64,000 nucleotides of DNA from Rubrivivax sp. (GCA_022842595.1 JALHPF010000003.1:167747-231746), one strand, 5' to 3'. Positions 46,193 through 54,671 are shown, counted from the stretch's first letter. The notes: generated from the letters alone by a model not told the origin. A program made the numbers and translations.

Positions 46193-47173
46193 ATGCCATC
46201 GCTGCTTCCCAAGACCCCGCAGTTCTTCCAGCTGCACCACATCGAAGACCAGGCTCTGGCCACCGAAGCGGCGGCCGGCCTGCTGGCGGCTTCCGCCTGG
46301 GCGTCGCCCAAGTTCTTCTACGACGCGCTGGGCTCGCGCCTGTTCGATGCCATCACCGAGCTCGCCGAGTACTACCCCACGCGCACCGAAGCCGGCATCT
46401 TCACGGCACACGGCGCCGAAATCGGCGCGGCGGCCCTGAAGCTCACCGGCACGGCGCCGGCCCTGGTCGACCTCGGGGCCGGCAACTGCGCCAAGGCGGC
46501 ACGACTGTTCGGCTGGCTGCAGCCGCGGCGTTATGTGGCGGTGGACATCTCGGTGGACTTCCTGCGCCATTCGCTGCACGGTCTGCAGCGCGAACATCCG
46601 CAGGTGGACATGGTCGGCGTGGGGCTGGACTTTTCGACCCAGCTGCGCTTGCCGCCCGACGTGCTGGCCGGCCAGCCGGCGCTGGTGTTCTACCCGGGTT
46701 CGAGCATCGGCAACTTCGCGCCCGACGATGCACTGCGCCTGCTGCGCCAGGCGCGCGAAGCGGCCGCAGGCGGCGCCTTGCTCATCGGTGTCGACCTGCT
46801 GAAGCCCCCGGCTCTGCTGCAGGCCGCCTACGACGACGACCTGGGTGTCACGGCGGCCTTCAACCTGAACCTGCTGAAACACCTGAACCGCTTGCTGGGC
46901 GCCAACTTCGACCTGCGCCAATGGCAGCATGTGGCGGTGTTCAATGCAGCGCAGTCCCGCGTCGAGATGCACCTTCAGGCGCGTCTGGCCACCACCGTGC
47001 GCTGGCCGGGCGCCGAGCGCAGCTTTGCCGCTGGCGAACGAGTGCACACCGAGAATTCCTACAAGTGGACGACCGAAGGTTTTGCCGCGCTGTTGCGCGA
47101 CGCAGGCTTCGGCAGCCTGCAGCACTGGACCGACCCGCAGCGCTGGTTCGGCGTGTTCCTGGCCGCCGGCTGA
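46193..47173 (+). CDS. egtD: L-histidine N-alpha-methyltransferase
   Basis: EgtD makes hercynine (trimethylhistidine) from histidine and SAM, the first step of ergothioneine synthesis. The 326-residue protein has FYDALGSRLFDAITELAEYY, the SAM site VDLGAGNCAKA, LVFYPGSSIGNF and the substrate-site ENSYKWTTEGF. The sulfoxide synthase gene egtB, often next to egtD, is not in the window. TAGAGT at 46149 may be its -10 box. Confidence 0.9.
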   Translation: MPSLLPKTPQFFQLHHIEDQALATEAAAGLLAASAWASPKFFYDALGSRLFDAITELAEYYPTRTEAGIFTAHGAEIGAAALKLTGTAPALVDLGAGNCAKAARLFGWLQPRRYVAVDISVDFLRHSLHGLQREHPQVDMVGVGLDFSTQLRLPPDVLAGQPALVFYPGSSIGNFAPDDALRLLRQAREAAAGGALLIGVDLLKPPALLQAAYDDDLGVTAAFNLNLLKHLNRLLGANFDLRQWQHVAVFNAAQSRVEMHLQARLATTVRWPGAERSFAAGERVHTENSYKWTTEGFAALLRDAGFGSLQHWTDPQRWFGVFLAAG

Positions 47174-47199
47174 ACGCCCGGGCTGCACCGGCTCAGTGC

Positions 47200-47800
47200 A
47201 ATTGCGGCCGCCTTCATTGGCCTGGTAAGCGCCCTTTAGGCCGGTAGCGGACAAGACGACCACGAATTCCTCACCGCCCCAGCGCGCAGCCAGATCGCCT
47301 GGCCGGCTGGTGGCTGCGCGCCAAGCAGACAGCCACCTTGACCAGGGCCTGCTCGCCCGCGGCAGGCCCGTTTTGGCCATTGAATCGCTGGAAGAAGTCC
47401 ACGTCGATCATCGGCACGCTCAGTGGCGTCATGGCGCGCTCGGCGCTAGTGGTTTCCTGCTCCGGACGTTCCTGCATAGCGAGGGTCGGTTCCAGGACCT
47501 GCCGGTGCGTCAGACTGGCCCAGCGCTGATCACCCACCGGGTCCAGCTGTTCGAGCGCCTAGCCCGGAATCTCGCCCCAAGCGTGGGTTGAGCTGGAGCC
47601 GAACCGCGTTGTTGCGCGCTGCGGCCGACTCAGCCTGGCGCCGGATGGGCTCGGGCGCGATGTCCAGGCCGGTCGCTCCCTGGTTGCTGGCCAGGGGGTA
47701 GAGATACTCGATGACAAGGGGCTCGCGATCGTGCGGCTGGAGCTGGCACATGGCAAACGACGGCATGCCGTCGGCGCGGGCGCGTTGCAGCTGGCCGGCC
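47200..47800 (-). pseudogene. CHASE-GGDEF diguanylate cyclase remnant
   Basis: Three minus-strand frames carry pieces of one protein. Near 47600-47750 lies a CHASE-like segment (PLVIEYLYPLASNQGATGLD, then EPIRRQAESA). Near 47325-47430 is the start of a GGDEF domain (MIDVDFFQRFNGQNGPAAGE). Near 47230-47300, in another frame, is RPGDLAARWGGEEFVVVLS with the GGEEF signature. At least two frameshifts separate them, and the usual Asn and His of the GGDEF domain are altered, so no cyclase can be made. It lies just outside the left end of the mobile element. Confidence 0.65.
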
Positions 47801-47933
47801 CCGCTGCCGCCGTGCCAACGGGCCAGCGGCGGACCCAGCCGAAGCCGCGGGCCCGGGGAAACTCGCGCGACAGGTCGCGGCCCCAGAGTAAGCGGCAATG
47901 GCGTCGAGACGTGCCGAGTCGCCCCGCCATATG

Positions 47934-47969
47934 GCAGCGGCCCCTCACCTTGCGATGAGGGGCCGCTGC
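47934..47969. terminator. Perfect 14-bp hairpin, former tRNA-His terminator
   Basis: A 14-base perfect stem (GCAGCGGCCCCTCA and its complement) with an eight-base loop lies 22 bases left of the element's left att copy. Before integration it would have stood directly downstream of tRNA-His on the minus strand, so it was probably that gene's terminator. No T-run follows in either direction. Confidence 0.55.
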
Positions 47970-47991
47970 ATGGGCTTTGCCCGGTTGTTAC

Positions 47992-48014
47992 TTGGGGTGG
48001 CTGATGGGACTCGA
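47992..48014 (+). repeat. Left attachment site (att core copy)
   Basis: A 23-bp sequence from TTGGGGTGGC to GGGACTCGA is identical to 59275-59297. It repeats the CCA end, acceptor stem and part of the T arm of tRNA-His but no more of the tRNA, as expected for an attL formed by recombination at the tRNA 3' end. Confidence 0.9.
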
Positions 48015-49579
48015 TGCAAATTGACGTCCGAGCGGATTTCCTAGCTATGACAGGCACTTGCGCGCACAATCTGTACCCATACATGTACCCATGCGAGCCT
48101 AGATTGCCACCACCAAAGAGCCCCCGATTGGCCCACATCCGCAAGCGCGGGCTGTCGTTCGAGCTGCACTACCCGATCCCCACTGCGCTGCGCTCTCACT
48201 ACCTGACGGCGAGCGGCAAACAGAAGACGCACATCGACAGGGCGCTGAAGACGCGTGACCCCGATGAGGCCTACCGGCTGAAGCTGGTCGAGTTGCAGCG
48301 CATCGAAGCGGAGTTTCGGGCACTCAGGCGGGCGGACAGGGGCGCCCGGCCGGAGGACATCGAGACAGCAGTGGGCCTGCGGGCGGACATCAATGCTGCC
48401 AGCAACTCGGACAACTACGAACTGGCCATGACCCTGTCCATGGTCGCCAGCGACTATGCGGAGACCATCGATGATGCAGGGGGCAACACTCCGGAGAGCT
48501 TGAAGAGGGCGCAGAACTTCGCGCGCATCGCCGATGGGGCCGAGACCCTGCGGGAGAACTTCGAGGCCTGGATGCAGGCGGGAGCACTACCCCAGAGGAC
48601 CCAAGCGAAGTACCGGACGGCCATCGAGGAGTTCATCGCCCACCTTGGGGGTGAGCCACTGCTGACAGACATGAACGATGAGAGTGCGCTTGCCTATGTC
48701 GATTGGCTGAACCGTGAAGGCCGTAGCCAGCGAACAAAGAAGTTAGTCCCGCTGTCCTTCAACTCGAAGCGGGACCGCATCATGGCCCTGTCGGCGTTCT
48801 GGAATAAGGGCCTCGTGAAGCGGCGCAAAGTGAAGGGCCCCAACCCCTGGAGCCGCCTTGAAGTCACTGACCGGCCGACCCCGTCCGATACCCGGTGGGA
48901 CAGCACGGCGAACACCGGCAGGGCCCTACGCCGGCCCTTCTTCGATGAGGCCGACATGCTGGCAATCTTGGATGCACCTGGGCCGCGCCCGTCGAGCGCC
49001 CTGCGCTACCCCAAGGCGACACTCATGGAAGTCTTGTGCCTGGGCCTCATCACAGGGGCGCGGCCGGATGAGATTTGTTCCCTGCGGCTTGAGGAGGTCC
49101 GGCCGATTGCGGGCGGCTATGCACTGGCATTCAATGACCCGAAGAACGACGAGAGCGTGCGGCGCGTCCCAGTGGTTCATGAGCTGGCGGTGGGGATCAT
49201 TGCTCGACGCATAGGGGAGCGTACTGACGGGGCAGCGCGACTGTTCCCTGAGTTCCGACCGAAGGGGCAAGGAGACAACTATGCCGAGCTGGTGCTCCGC
49301 GCGCTTGGCAGGCATCTCGAACGGGCCACGGGCCTGACCCCGGGTGCGGTCCCGTACTGCACGCGTCACACCTTCATGACCACCATCGGCGCAATCCCGG
49401 GCCTGCAGCGGGTGGCGTGGCAACGCTACGTTGGCCACAAGTCGGAAGACATCACATCCAAGCATTACCAGGGCATCACTCAGGCCCAGCTGCTGGAGAT
49501 TGCGCAGGCCTTCCATTACGCCCCAGCGGTGGAGCAGCGCATGCGGGCAGAGCTTGGGCTGTCTCAGGTGGCAGGCTGA
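48014..49579 (+). CDS. int: Tyrosine-type site-specific integrase
   Basis: The integrase (up to 521 residues) has an N-terminal DNA-binding region (RLAHIRKRGLSFELHYPIP), a core-binding helical domain and a catalytic domain with Arg in TGARPDEICSL, YCTRHTF (Arg of the HxxR box; the first position is Tyr), His in YVGHKSEDIT and the nucleophile Tyr485 in SKHYQG. The frame opens at 48014 inside the att core; ATGs at 48047 and 48083 are alternatives, and the domain begins after the last. Candidate arm sites overlap this 5' end. Confidence 0.92.
   Translation: MQIDVRADFLAMTGTCAHNLYPYMYPCEPRLPPPKSPRLAHIRKRGLSFELHYPIPTALRSHYLTASGKQKTHIDRALKTRDPDEAYRLKLVELQRIEAEFRALRRADRGARPEDIETAVGLRADINAASNSDNYELAMTLSMVASDYAETIDDAGGNTPESLKRAQNFARIADGAETLRENFEAWMQAGALPQRTQAKYRTAIEEFIAHLGGEPLLTDMNDESALAYVDWLNREGRSQRTKKLVPLSFNSKRDRIMALSAFWNKGLVKRRKVKGPNPWSRLEVTDRPTPSDTRWDSTANTGRALRRPFFDEADMLAILDAPGPRPSSALRYPKATLMEVLCLGLITGARPDEICSLRLEEVRPIAGGYALAFNDPKNDESVRRVPVVHELAVGIIARRIGERTDGAARLFPEFRPKGQGDNYAELVLRALGRHLERATGLTPGAVPYCTRHTFMTTIGAIPGLQRVAWQRYVGHKSEDITSKHYQGITQAQLLEIAQAFHYAPAVEQRMRAELGLSQVAG
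48072..48092 (+). repeat. Integrase arm-type repeats, left end
   Basis: TGTACCCAT occurs at 48072-48080 and 48084-48092, 12 bases apart, about 60-80 bases inside the left att core. The same octamer recurs three times near the right end, in the same orientation. They overlap the possible start codons of int, so integrase binding could also repress its own gene. Confidence 0.6.
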
Positions 49580-49707
49580 AGGCGCCCGCCCCTGGAGGCC
49601 TCACCAAGGCCCTTGGAGGGCCGTCCTGAAGCCTCTGCAGTTCCCGACCGCACCTACCCCCGACCTGGCCCTGCCGGACCCCGTTGAGGGGTTAGGCGGC
49701 ATCGTGT

Positions 49708-50748
49708 TCAGGGACGTACGCGTGACATCATGTAAATATGAATGAGGCGCGAACTTCCTTGCCCTCTGGCGATTGCTTTGTCTAGGCGTTCATCATGGGG
49801 CTCGCGCCGTGCTTCGAACAAGAGTCTACGAAGTGTTCGTAAGTGGCTTTGGTCAAAATTATGCTCAAGCTGGATTTGCTCAGCTCGCTTTGCCTCGATC
49901 ACTGCCTTGTAAGCCTGCACCGCTCCCGATGAATGAGATATCAGGCGAATCTGATCTAGTTGATCGTCGTATTTGCGGTCTAGTTCCTTTTGTCGACTCA
50001 CCCATTCTTGGACTAGGGAGTCAAGAAGCTTCGAGGTGTCTCGGGCATCGGCTGCTGAGTTCTCGCCCGTGGCAGAAGTACGTTTTGGGAGTCGCGCCAA
50101 GTTGAGGAGGCTAGCGGCTTCGGGACAGTCAACCGTAATGAAGTCTGATCCAATGGTGGTGGTTGGAAAGAGCACTAGGCGATACTCGAACTGGTTAGAG
50201 TATTTCAGTCGTTTACGAAAAGGGTTCGGAGAGGGAAGTGCGGTCTCGGCTACGTCGTACTCCAGAGGCTCGTAATAGACACGACCGCTCACGAGCGAGC
50301 GGAACTGCGCCTGGATAGAATGACCGGTTGGCCTGAGTGTGCCGTGTGCCCACAGCAGATGGCTTAGCGTTTTTCCACCACTTGCAGTCACCCGGCAGTC
50401 GTACGTTGATCCCGCGCCATCAAGCGTAGGATCTTCGATAGTCGTCCAGCAGCTTATGTAGCAGTCAAGTTCTCTGTAAACCTGAGAGTTTGAAATGGTG
50501 ACGCGACTGTTGCCTGATACGTTCAGGAAACCCATTGCGGCAAGGTTACTTTGTGTAGGAGAAACACCCTGCGATGTGTCGATATCTGCGTTGACTGTCG
50601 TGTGCGACACGCATTCAAGCTTGTCGCCAATTGACTCGTCCGCAAATACTACCTCCTGCATCTGGTAGTAGCGGGCGCGGCCGAAGCGGAACTGCCCCTC
50701 TAGCAGTCCGTCGGCGAAGCGCAACTCGGTAAGTCGATGGATTCGCAT
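49708..50748 (-). CDS. Unknown 346-residue cargo protein, lower GC
   Basis: The protein begins MRIHRLTELRFADGLLEGQF and has FGRARYYQMQEVVFADESIG with GDKLECVS, a pattern loosely like the N termini of DUF2971-type proteins (fold-level guess only). The C-terminal ~120 residues are charged helices, with a probable coiled coil (LVQEWVSRQKELDRKYDDQ). There is no signal peptide or catalytic motif I can name. Stretches of the gene fall to 45-55% GC, unlike its neighbours, so it probably came from another source. It is convergent with int, a common place for accessory or defence cargo. Confidence 0.75.
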   Translation of the reverse strand: MRIHRLTELRFADGLLEGQFRFGRARYYQMQEVVFADESIGDKLECVSHTTVNADIDTSQGVSPTQSNLAAMGFLNVSGNSRVTISNSQVYRELDCYISCWTTIEDPTLDGAGSTYDCRVTASGGKTLSHLLWAHGTLRPTGHSIQAQFRSLVSGRVYYEPLEYDVAETALPSPNPFRKRLKYSNQFEYRLVLFPTTTIGSDFITVDCPEAASLLNLARLPKRTSATGENSAADARDTSKLLDSLVQEWVSRQKELDRKYDDQLDQIRLISHSSGAVQAYKAVIEAKRAEQIQLEHNFDQSHLRTLRRLLFEARREPHDERLDKAIARGQGSSRLIHIYMMSRVRP

Positions 50749-51158
50749 GATTCCTGAATTGGTGAGACGTGGGTCAGTATCCTATGACGGTGTGCCGGGG
50801 GCAGAACTAGGGGCCAGAGCGGGGCTTTGCCGGTCCGGGAAGTGCCCAGTGGATGGTCGAGCAGGGCCCGTAGGTGGTCAGGAATAAACGACAAGAATTA
50901 GCGCGGGGGTGTCTGATGTTCCCGGGACCCGGATTTCCCCCCCTGGCCCCCCCTCGTTTCCCACACAGGTGCACCCGGCGGGCAGGCAGTTGGCGTACCG
51001 CCTCGGGCGCACCGCACGGGCCGAACTGGCAGGCCGCCGGCTTCTCTGTGTCGGGAGGAGTGGTGAAGCGGCATGAGGATTCCTCATCCCGCAGCCATCC
51101 GTGCCACTGCACAGTCAGCACTGCCGCATCTTCGCGGCGCCACGATGAGCAACACACC
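50749..51158. other. Intergenic region without a convincing gene
   Basis: This 410-base stretch between the low-GC cargo gene and the next short frame holds C-rich and G-rich runs near 50915-50965 and no frame with good coding character. It probably contains the promoter of the minus-strand cargo gene near 50760-50790, where base composition drops (TATCCTATG). Confidence 0.4.
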
Positions 51159-51470
51159 ATGACCAGCACCACCACCGGCCACCCCGTCGACAAGGGCACA
51201 GCGCACTACCTGTGCGGAGGCAAGGCGAACACACCAGCACCAGGCGGGGCCCTCGTGGTCGCCCTTGCCGAATGCATGCAGGCCCTGCGTGTGGTCAACA
51301 CCGGCGAGGGCTTCGCGCTGCAGGCAGAAGGCGTCGACCTGGCAGCCTGGGCCGATGTCTTCGGGGTGATGCCCTACCGTGCAGGCCGGGTGGCACTGGC
51401 GAAGTCAACACAGGGACCCTGGGCAGCAGCACAGCGCCGGCTGCCGAGCGAACAGGCGCACAGGGCCTGA
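51159..51470 (+). CDS. Hypothetical 103-residue protein
   Basis: A frame from ATG 51159 encodes MTSTTTGHPVDKGTAHYLC, a hydrophobic alanine-rich middle (GGALVVALAECMQALRVVNT) and a basic C terminus. No ribosome site is clear and a minus-strand frame overlaps its 3' end (51374-51670). I cannot identify it; the call rests on codon use and length. Confidence 0.35.
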   Translation: MTSTTTGHPVDKGTAHYLCGGKANTPAPGGALVVALAECMQALRVVNTGEGFALQAEGVDLAAWADVFGVMPYRAGRVALAKSTQGPWAAAQRRLPSEQAHRA

Positions 51471-51775
51471 GCTGGTGTTGACTGCAGAGGGGCCCGCGTG
51501 GCCCTTCTGGCGTCCGCATCGTCCCTGTTCAGGGAAGCAGGGCCCGGGCCGCCCCACATGGGACGGATGTGCAGCCCGAGCAAGGCGCCTCTGAGCGCGG
51601 CCGTGAGGCTGGTGCCACTGGCTGCGGGGGTAGTGGCTGGGGCAGCGTCCGAGTGCGTTGGCGGGGCCATGCGGTGCCCTGATGGGCATGGGCCATAGAC
51701 CCCGTTCCTCGGTGAAGCACAGACATCGTCGACCCGCGCGCCCCTTCGGGTTCCCTGCGGTCTCAGGCCATGCCC

Positions 51776-52483
51776 TCAGGGCGCAGCCCGTGCCAGGATG
51801 CGGCGCACCGCTGTTGCCGTCCACGCCCCGCCCCGTGCGGTGGGGATGCTGTCGGCGTTCAGCCGGCGGGCAAGGGCGTTGAGGCCTGCCACGCCTTCAG
51901 CCTGCAGTGCCTGGAGGTGCCCCGCGAGGTCACCAGCACGAGCCCTTGCCGCTTCCTTCACGGTTGCCGCCGCCGCCGCCTGCCCGGCACCCGGCACGAG
52001 GTGATGGCTGGCCTTGCGGTCCCACTGGCCATCGCGGGCCACCTTGGCACGCAGAGCCGCACGGGTGCGCTCGCTGATGAGGCCAGCCTCAAGCTCTGCC
52101 ACCGCGGCCATCTGCTGCAGCATGAACCGGCCGGCTGCACCTGCAGGGACCTGGGGGAGGTCACAGAACAGGACGTTCACCGAGCTATCGACCAACTCCA
52201 TGAGGAACCGCGCGTTGCGGGCGAGCCGGTCGAGCTTGGCAATGATGAGCGTGGCGCCCCGGACCCGGCAGGCCTTCAGGGCTTCGGCCAGGGCGGGACG
52301 ATCGACCCTGCGCCCGCTCTCGGTCTCGACGAACTCGGCAATGGGGGGGAAGCCGCGAGAGCCGGCCAGGAACTGCCGCACGAGGTCGCGCTGTGCATCG
52401 AGGCCGAGGCCTGAGCGGCCCTGCTTCTCGGTGCTGACGCGGTAGTAGGCGACGAACTGCGGCGGGGCGGGGTGCTTGGTCAT
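51776..52483 (-). CDS. Serine recombinase (resolvase/invertase type)
   Basis: The 235-residue protein has the catalytic domain of serine recombinases: VAYYRVSTEKQGRSGLGLDA with nucleophile Ser17, then AKLDRLARNARFLMELVDS and ISERTRAALRAK. A short C-terminal helical part (GLNALARRLNADSIPTARGG, then WTATAVRRIL) resembles the DNA-binding end of small recombinases. It could resolve element multimers, invert a segment or be a second integration function. No inverted repeats were recognised as its target. Confidence 0.88.
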   Translation of the reverse strand: MTKHPAPPQFVAYYRVSTEKQGRSGLGLDAQRDLVRQFLAGSRGFPPIAEFVETESGRRVDRPALAEALKACRVRGATLIIAKLDRLARNARFLMELVDSSVNVLFCDLPQVPAGAAGRFMLQQMAAVAELEAGLISERTRAALRAKVARDGQWDRKASHHLVPGAGQAAAAATVKEAARARAGDLAGHLQALQAEGVAGLNALARRLNADSIPTARGGAWTATAVRRILARAAP

Positions 52484-52509
52484 GGGCGCATCGTGCCCGG
52501 CTGGAGTGG

Positions 52510-52938
52510 ATGTGTCAATCCTTCGCTACGGTCGTTGCGATGAAAAGACATGGTGACCGAACTCAAAGGGCCGAATCTGGTCATTTGCCCCGTTGTGGTG
52601 TTCCCAGGGCCTCGGGTGGTGAACTCAAGCACCGGCCTGGCCGCTTCTTCAGCCGCAAGGAGGCGGACGAACTTGTCGAGGCGCTTCTATTGCCGGGATT
52701 CGTGCAATTGGCAGAGCCCCCGCTGGTCTCCAGCGCAGGCCGCAGCGGGGGCACCTGGGTCTGCAAGGAACTGGTCTATGCCTATGCCATGTGGATCAGC
52801 CCCCGGTTCCACATCCAAGTGATCCGGGCCTACGACTCGATGCAGCGCCCTGACCCCCACCCGGGCCCTGCCTTCGCCCCCGTGAAGGCTTCCCCAGAAG
52901 CCCGCGCTGCGGTATCCCGGCCGGGACCTTCGAAGTGA
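52510..52938 (+). CDS. KilA-N domain protein, short form
   Basis: The 142-residue product carries KilA-N landmarks: ASGGELKHRPGRFFSRKEA, SGGTWVCKELVYAYAMWISP and FHIQVIRAYDSMQ. KilA-N is a DNA-binding module of phage antirepressors and large DNA viruses. The usual N-terminal strand block is poorly matched (PRCGVP where SLTDLH is typical), and there is no second C-terminal domain, so it may be truncated or decaying. An ATG at 52540 is an alternative start. It is divergent from the serine recombinase. Confidence 0.7.
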   Translation: MCQSFATVVAMKRHGDRTQRAESGHLPRCGVPRASGGELKHRPGRFFSRKEADELVEALLLPGFVQLAEPPLVSSAGRSGGTWVCKELVYAYAMWISPRFHIQVIRAYDSMQRPDPHPGPAFAPVKASPEARAAVSRPGPSK

Positions 52939-52951
52939 CCCGGCTCTGACC

Positions 52952-53005
52952 AAAAAGGGGGGCTAGACGCTCCCCCTCGCCGAGCACCCCAAGACTTCCT
53001 CTAGG
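52952..53005 (+). repeat. Repeated intergenic motif, copy R1
   Basis: After a run of A and G comes GGGCTAGACGCTC, CCCTCGC, GAGCACC and CCTCTAGG over about 50 bases. It matches copy R3 (57262-57317) at most positions and R2 (56452-56497) in the central part. The outer CTAGA and TCTAG are inverted. It lies ~135 bases before a 37-codon leader frame. Confidence 0.6.
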
Positions 53006-53139
53006 AAGCGACACCGTCCGCCGGCCGCCCGCGCCGCTGACGCTTTGGCGCCCTTCCCTGGGCGTCCCCTTTTTCAACTTCACCCGGCCCGTTCCCCTCA
53101 ACCAGGGAGCGGCGGCCCCTGCAATGGAGAACCCTAACG

Positions 53140-53253
53140 ATGAACCACCACAACTTACCTACCCCTGCGCCCGACCACGCCATGAGCCACGCCTACTCCG
53201 TTGCCATCGCCGCCTATAGCAAGGCCGCATGGGACTGGGGGAGCGGGCAATGA
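53140..53253 (+). CDS. 37-residue leader peptide coupled to the next gene
   Basis: ATG 53140, preceded by GGAGA, opens 37 codons (MNHHNLPTPAPDHAMSHAYS and on) that end in TGA overlapping the next ATG (53250). The overlap suggests translational coupling. The peptide has no recognisable motif. Confidence 0.4.
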   Translation: MNHHNLPTPAPDHAMSHAYSVAIAAYSKAAWDWGSGQ

Positions 53254-53759
53254 GCCGCCCTCCGACCACTTACGACAACGTGACGGTGAAGGGCATCCTC
53301 GAACACTTCGTCGACACCTACGAGTTGGCCGGCCAGTTCGCGGCCGTCGAGAGCATCCTGTGCGGGGCATCCCTACTGAAGACCGAGGGCGACACCGCCA
53401 CGCGGCCCCTGGTGAAGGTCGGCCTCCTGTTCCGCCTGCTCCAGGCCCTGCCCATCATCTCCACCGATGCCATCCAGACGTTCATGGGACCGGCAGCAGG
53501 GGAGCGCACGGTGCGGTGCTACGCAGCAGCGGCCCGGGTGGCCTCCAAGGGCATCGAAGCGTGGTCCCAGGCATGCGCCGCCACGCCGGCCCAGAGGGTT
53601 GCCCTCACGGAGGCCCTCGGGGTCAAGGTGGTGGACGATCCTCTCGACCACATCGCGCCGGCCCCCCTCGGGAGCGGCACCTATGACCCCCTGAAGGACA
53701 TGGGCCCGAGTCCCCGGCGGACGTTCCGCAGCTACCGGCTGCGCTCCCTCGTTTCATAG
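53250..53759 (+). CDS. Hypothetical 169-residue protein
   Basis: The protein looks globular and mostly helical (VKGILEHFVDTYELAGQFAA, then GLLFRLLQALPIISTDAIQ, then RTVRCYAAAARVASKGIEAW). Its start overlaps the leader frame stop and lies in an ATGA. I recognise no family. It is the first sizeable gene after motif R1. Confidence 0.6.
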   Translation: MSRPPTTYDNVTVKGILEHFVDTYELAGQFAAVESILCGASLLKTEGDTATRPLVKVGLLFRLLQALPIISTDAIQTFMGPAAGERTVRCYAAAARVASKGIEAWSQACAATPAQRVALTEALGVKVVDDPLDHIAPAPLGSGTYDPLKDMGPSPRRTFRSYRLRSLVS

Positions 53760-54110
53760 GTGATGGAGAGTTACGGCAACCTATAAAAGACCCCCTTCCC
53801 CGTTCCCTTTGACAGCCCATCGGCAGGCTGCAGGGATAGTTGACCTGTACGCAGTGACACCTTCTCTGCAGCACCTACCAACGTCACCACCCCCTGGGGC
53901 ACACCCGCAGTGACGCCTTCGCTGCAGACGACACCTGCGGCACCCCCCAGGTGCACCTGTAGGTGCCCTCACCTCACGCCACTCACCACAGACTCCATGG
54001 ACTAGGTGCCCCTCCAGGGAGGACTAGGTCTGGTGATGCCCTGTGGTGGGTCTGTCCCCAGTAGAGCACCTACAGGGACCCTCACCTCATCACCTTCAGC
54101 AGAGACACCC
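53760..54110 (+). repeat. Repeat-rich intergenic region
   Basis: No gene is seen in these 351 bases. Two 22-bp copies of CGCAGTGAC(A/G)CCTTC(T/G)CTGCAG lie at 53850-53871 and 53906-53927 (two mismatches). Two 24-bp copies of a GCACCT...CCCTCACCTCA sequence lie at 53953-53976 and 54066-54089 (20 of 24 identical), the first containing the palindrome GCACCTGTAGGTGC. A TTGACA occurs at 53809. A weak relative of the R motif (CTATAAAAGACCCCC) is at 53781. Candidate roles are replication origin iterons or operators. Confidence 0.55.
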
Positions 54111-54602
54111 ATGAATCAACACCTTTGCATGGTCATCGGCTGCACAGCCGCTCACAAAGAGCCGGTCGCGCAAGCTCAAGTCTTCCGAGAGCAACACCTC
54201 CGGGCAGATGCCAAAGCCCGGGGCCTGAAGGCATACCGCAGTCAAGGCCTGTGTGTGAATGGTCACCACCCTGTCGAGCGCCGGGTATCTGACCGGCAGT
54301 GCCTGGCCTGCGCACAGCGGGCCCTTGAAGGGAGGGCGGAGGAGCGCCGCCGCATTGCTCATCTTGCCGGGGCACCTGCCAGGGCGAAGCGGGCCCGCGC
54401 AGCCAGGGCGAAGGCCAAAGCACTGGAAGCAGCGCGAGCAGCAAAGGCGGCCAAACGGGCAACCCTGCGCGCCACCAAGCAAGCCGAACAGCAAGCCGCA
54501 AAGGCGAAGGCAACACGCGAGGCGAAGAAGGCTGCAAAGGCATCCGCCGCTGCCGCGCCACTGCCAGCACCCACAGACCCGGGCGCCTGTCCCTGGGGCT
54601 GA
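54111..54602 (+). CDS. Cys-finger protein with Ala/Lys/Arg-rich tail
   Basis: The 163-residue product has an N-terminal cysteine-rich part: CMVIGC at 6-11 and GLCVNGHHPVERRVSDRQCLAC, the C-x2-GH...C-x2-C layout of small treble-clef fingers common in phage proteins. After residue 75 it is almost only Ala, Lys, Arg and Glu, a long basic helix that could bind nucleic acid. Function is unknown. Confidence 0.6.
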   Translation: MNQHLCMVIGCTAAHKEPVAQAQVFREQHLRADAKARGLKAYRSQGLCVNGHHPVERRVSDRQCLACAQRALEGRAEERRRIAHLAGAPARAKRARAARAKAKALEAARAAKAAKRATLRATKQAEQQAAKAKATREAKKAAKASAAAAPLPAPTDPGACPWG

Positions 54603-54671
54603 CCACCAAGAGCAACACCACGGGCGCCCCCACACGGGGCCACAGCCCGACCACCACCACAAGGAACCACC

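Noticed and set aside
45716..47380. 554-codon minus-strand frame over egtD
   Set aside because: Only its first ~50 codons carry the GGEEF fragment of the cyclase remnant; the rest is antisense to egtD and the VOC gene.
51374..51670. 98-codon minus-strand frame in the element
   Set aside because: It overlaps the plus-strand frame at 51159-51470, has no ribosome site and shows no motif; neither can be confirmed, and I kept only the plus frame at low confidence.
53850..54089. CRISPR-like array
   Set aside because: Only two copies of each repeat, with mismatches and irregular spacing, and no cas genes.
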